Source: Maylandia zebra
Taxonomy: Eukaryota > Chordata > Actinopteri > Cichliformes > Cichlidae
Assembly: GCF_041146795.1 (NCBI RefSeq)
Contig: NC_135169.1
Span: 7,956,264-8,020,263 of the forward strand
DNA: 64,000 nucleotides
Reading direction: 5' to 3'
The notes beneath the pieces are model-generated. The model had not been told where the DNA came from and made no database searches. It saw only the letters and a list, made by a program, of their open reading frames with translations. Shown one piece after another: positions 63,069 through 64,000 of the stretch. Every line of letters begins with the position of its first letter. Position 1 is the stretch's first letter. A program made the translations under genes and the position numbers.

Positions 63069-63241
63069 TTATGCTTAGAAATATTTAACCATATATGCTT
63101 AGAGGTGTATAATCAATTGTGTAGTGATAGTCTGCAAACTTCGAGTGTATTAGAGAGCACTCTGGGAGCACGAGAGAGGTCGTACATTGTCTTATTGTTT
63201 TATGGTAGGATTAACGTGGCTGTGTCTGTTTTAGGCTAAGT

Positions 63242-63690
<449 letters not shown>

Positions 63691-63969
63691 TTCTTACTGT
63701 TTTAAAGAAAAGCAACAACATGGCATGGTATACATTTTCACTGCTATGCACCCAACTCTATCTATCCATTAAGCCAAGCCACATAACACACACCAATTAG
63801 TTAAACTGCAAGAATGTCCTAAAGACAAAGAGCTGGATGGCTGCTAACTTTCAACCAGGAAGAGGAGAGCTGTACACTCTGCGCTCCTTAACAAGAAGAG
63901 GGGCTGCATCCTTCAGAATGACATGCACGCACATGCATACGCACCAACATTCCTGTCTATGAACAGACG
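63691..63969. other. no supported gene
   Basis: Short frames only. No domain or RNA gene seen. Confidence 0.5.
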
Positions 63970-64000
63970 TACAGTGGGGCAAAAAAGTATTTAGTCATCA
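63970..64000. mobile_element. Tc1-like terminal repeat cut by the window end
   Basis: TA followed by CAGTGGGGCAAAAAAGTATT, which I recognise as the common terminal repeat of a teleost Tc1/mariner-type element or its MITE. TA is the expected target. Only 31 bases are visible. Confidence 0.65.

Overview
This window looks like nuclear DNA of a spiny-rayed teleost fish, probably cichlid-like. The evidence is multi-exon vertebrate genes with GT-AG introns, very long (CA)n/(GT)n microsatellites, and the typical teleost mix of L1-type LINEs, Penelope-like elements, endogenous retroviruses, Polinton/Maverick remnants, MITEs and Tc1-type ends. The species call is inference. All exon models and nesting relations were read by eye and no search was run.

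Layout. (i) 1-14600 holds the two host genes I can support, both on +. The first is tfr2 (transferrin receptor 2), with 16 coding exons from 2427 to 7947. The second is a small single-V-domain immunoglobulin membrane receptor with 4 exons from 9147 to 13257; its first intron has swallowed a Penelope-like element. (ii) 14600-31500 is layered mobile DNA: a repeat with a small ORF, a solo LTR (17489-18116), a broken retrovirus on + (gag-protease, then integrase-env-LTR) split by an SGNH-domain Penelope-type ORF, then a Polinton remnant on - (integrase end, penton-like, major capsid and protease pieces). (iii) 31500-37560 is gene-poor with no feature I can support. (iv) 37560-43337 holds a 5'-truncated L1, a second inverted Polinton capsid fragment, and a Neptune-like Penelope element on - whose chain reads SGNH hydrolase, reverse transcriptase, GIY-YIG endonuclease.

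(v) 43338-62870 is one near-complete L1-type LINE on -. It was later opened twice. A young endogenous retrovirus (43650-50225, 666-bp LTRs, TSD CAAAC) sits in its 3' UTR. A 4.9-kb DNA transposon (57607-62508) sits in its ORF1. That transposon is the most interesting object here. It is a Ginger1-type element with CCGG target duplication, TG...CA ends and about 15 coding exons. These exons encode a Gypsy-like DDE integrase, then a Ulp1-type cysteine protease (His, Asp, Gln and Cys all visible), then a C-terminal PHD-like zinc finger. It is itself interrupted by a 934-bp insert in one integrase exon. (vi) 62870-64000 has another LTR-like segment with a long (CA)n and ends inside a Tc1-like terminal repeat.

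Only tfr2 and the Ig receptor look like host genes. Tfr2 would act in iron sensing at the plasma membrane, and the Ig protein in cell-surface immune recognition. Nothing suggests that the two work together.
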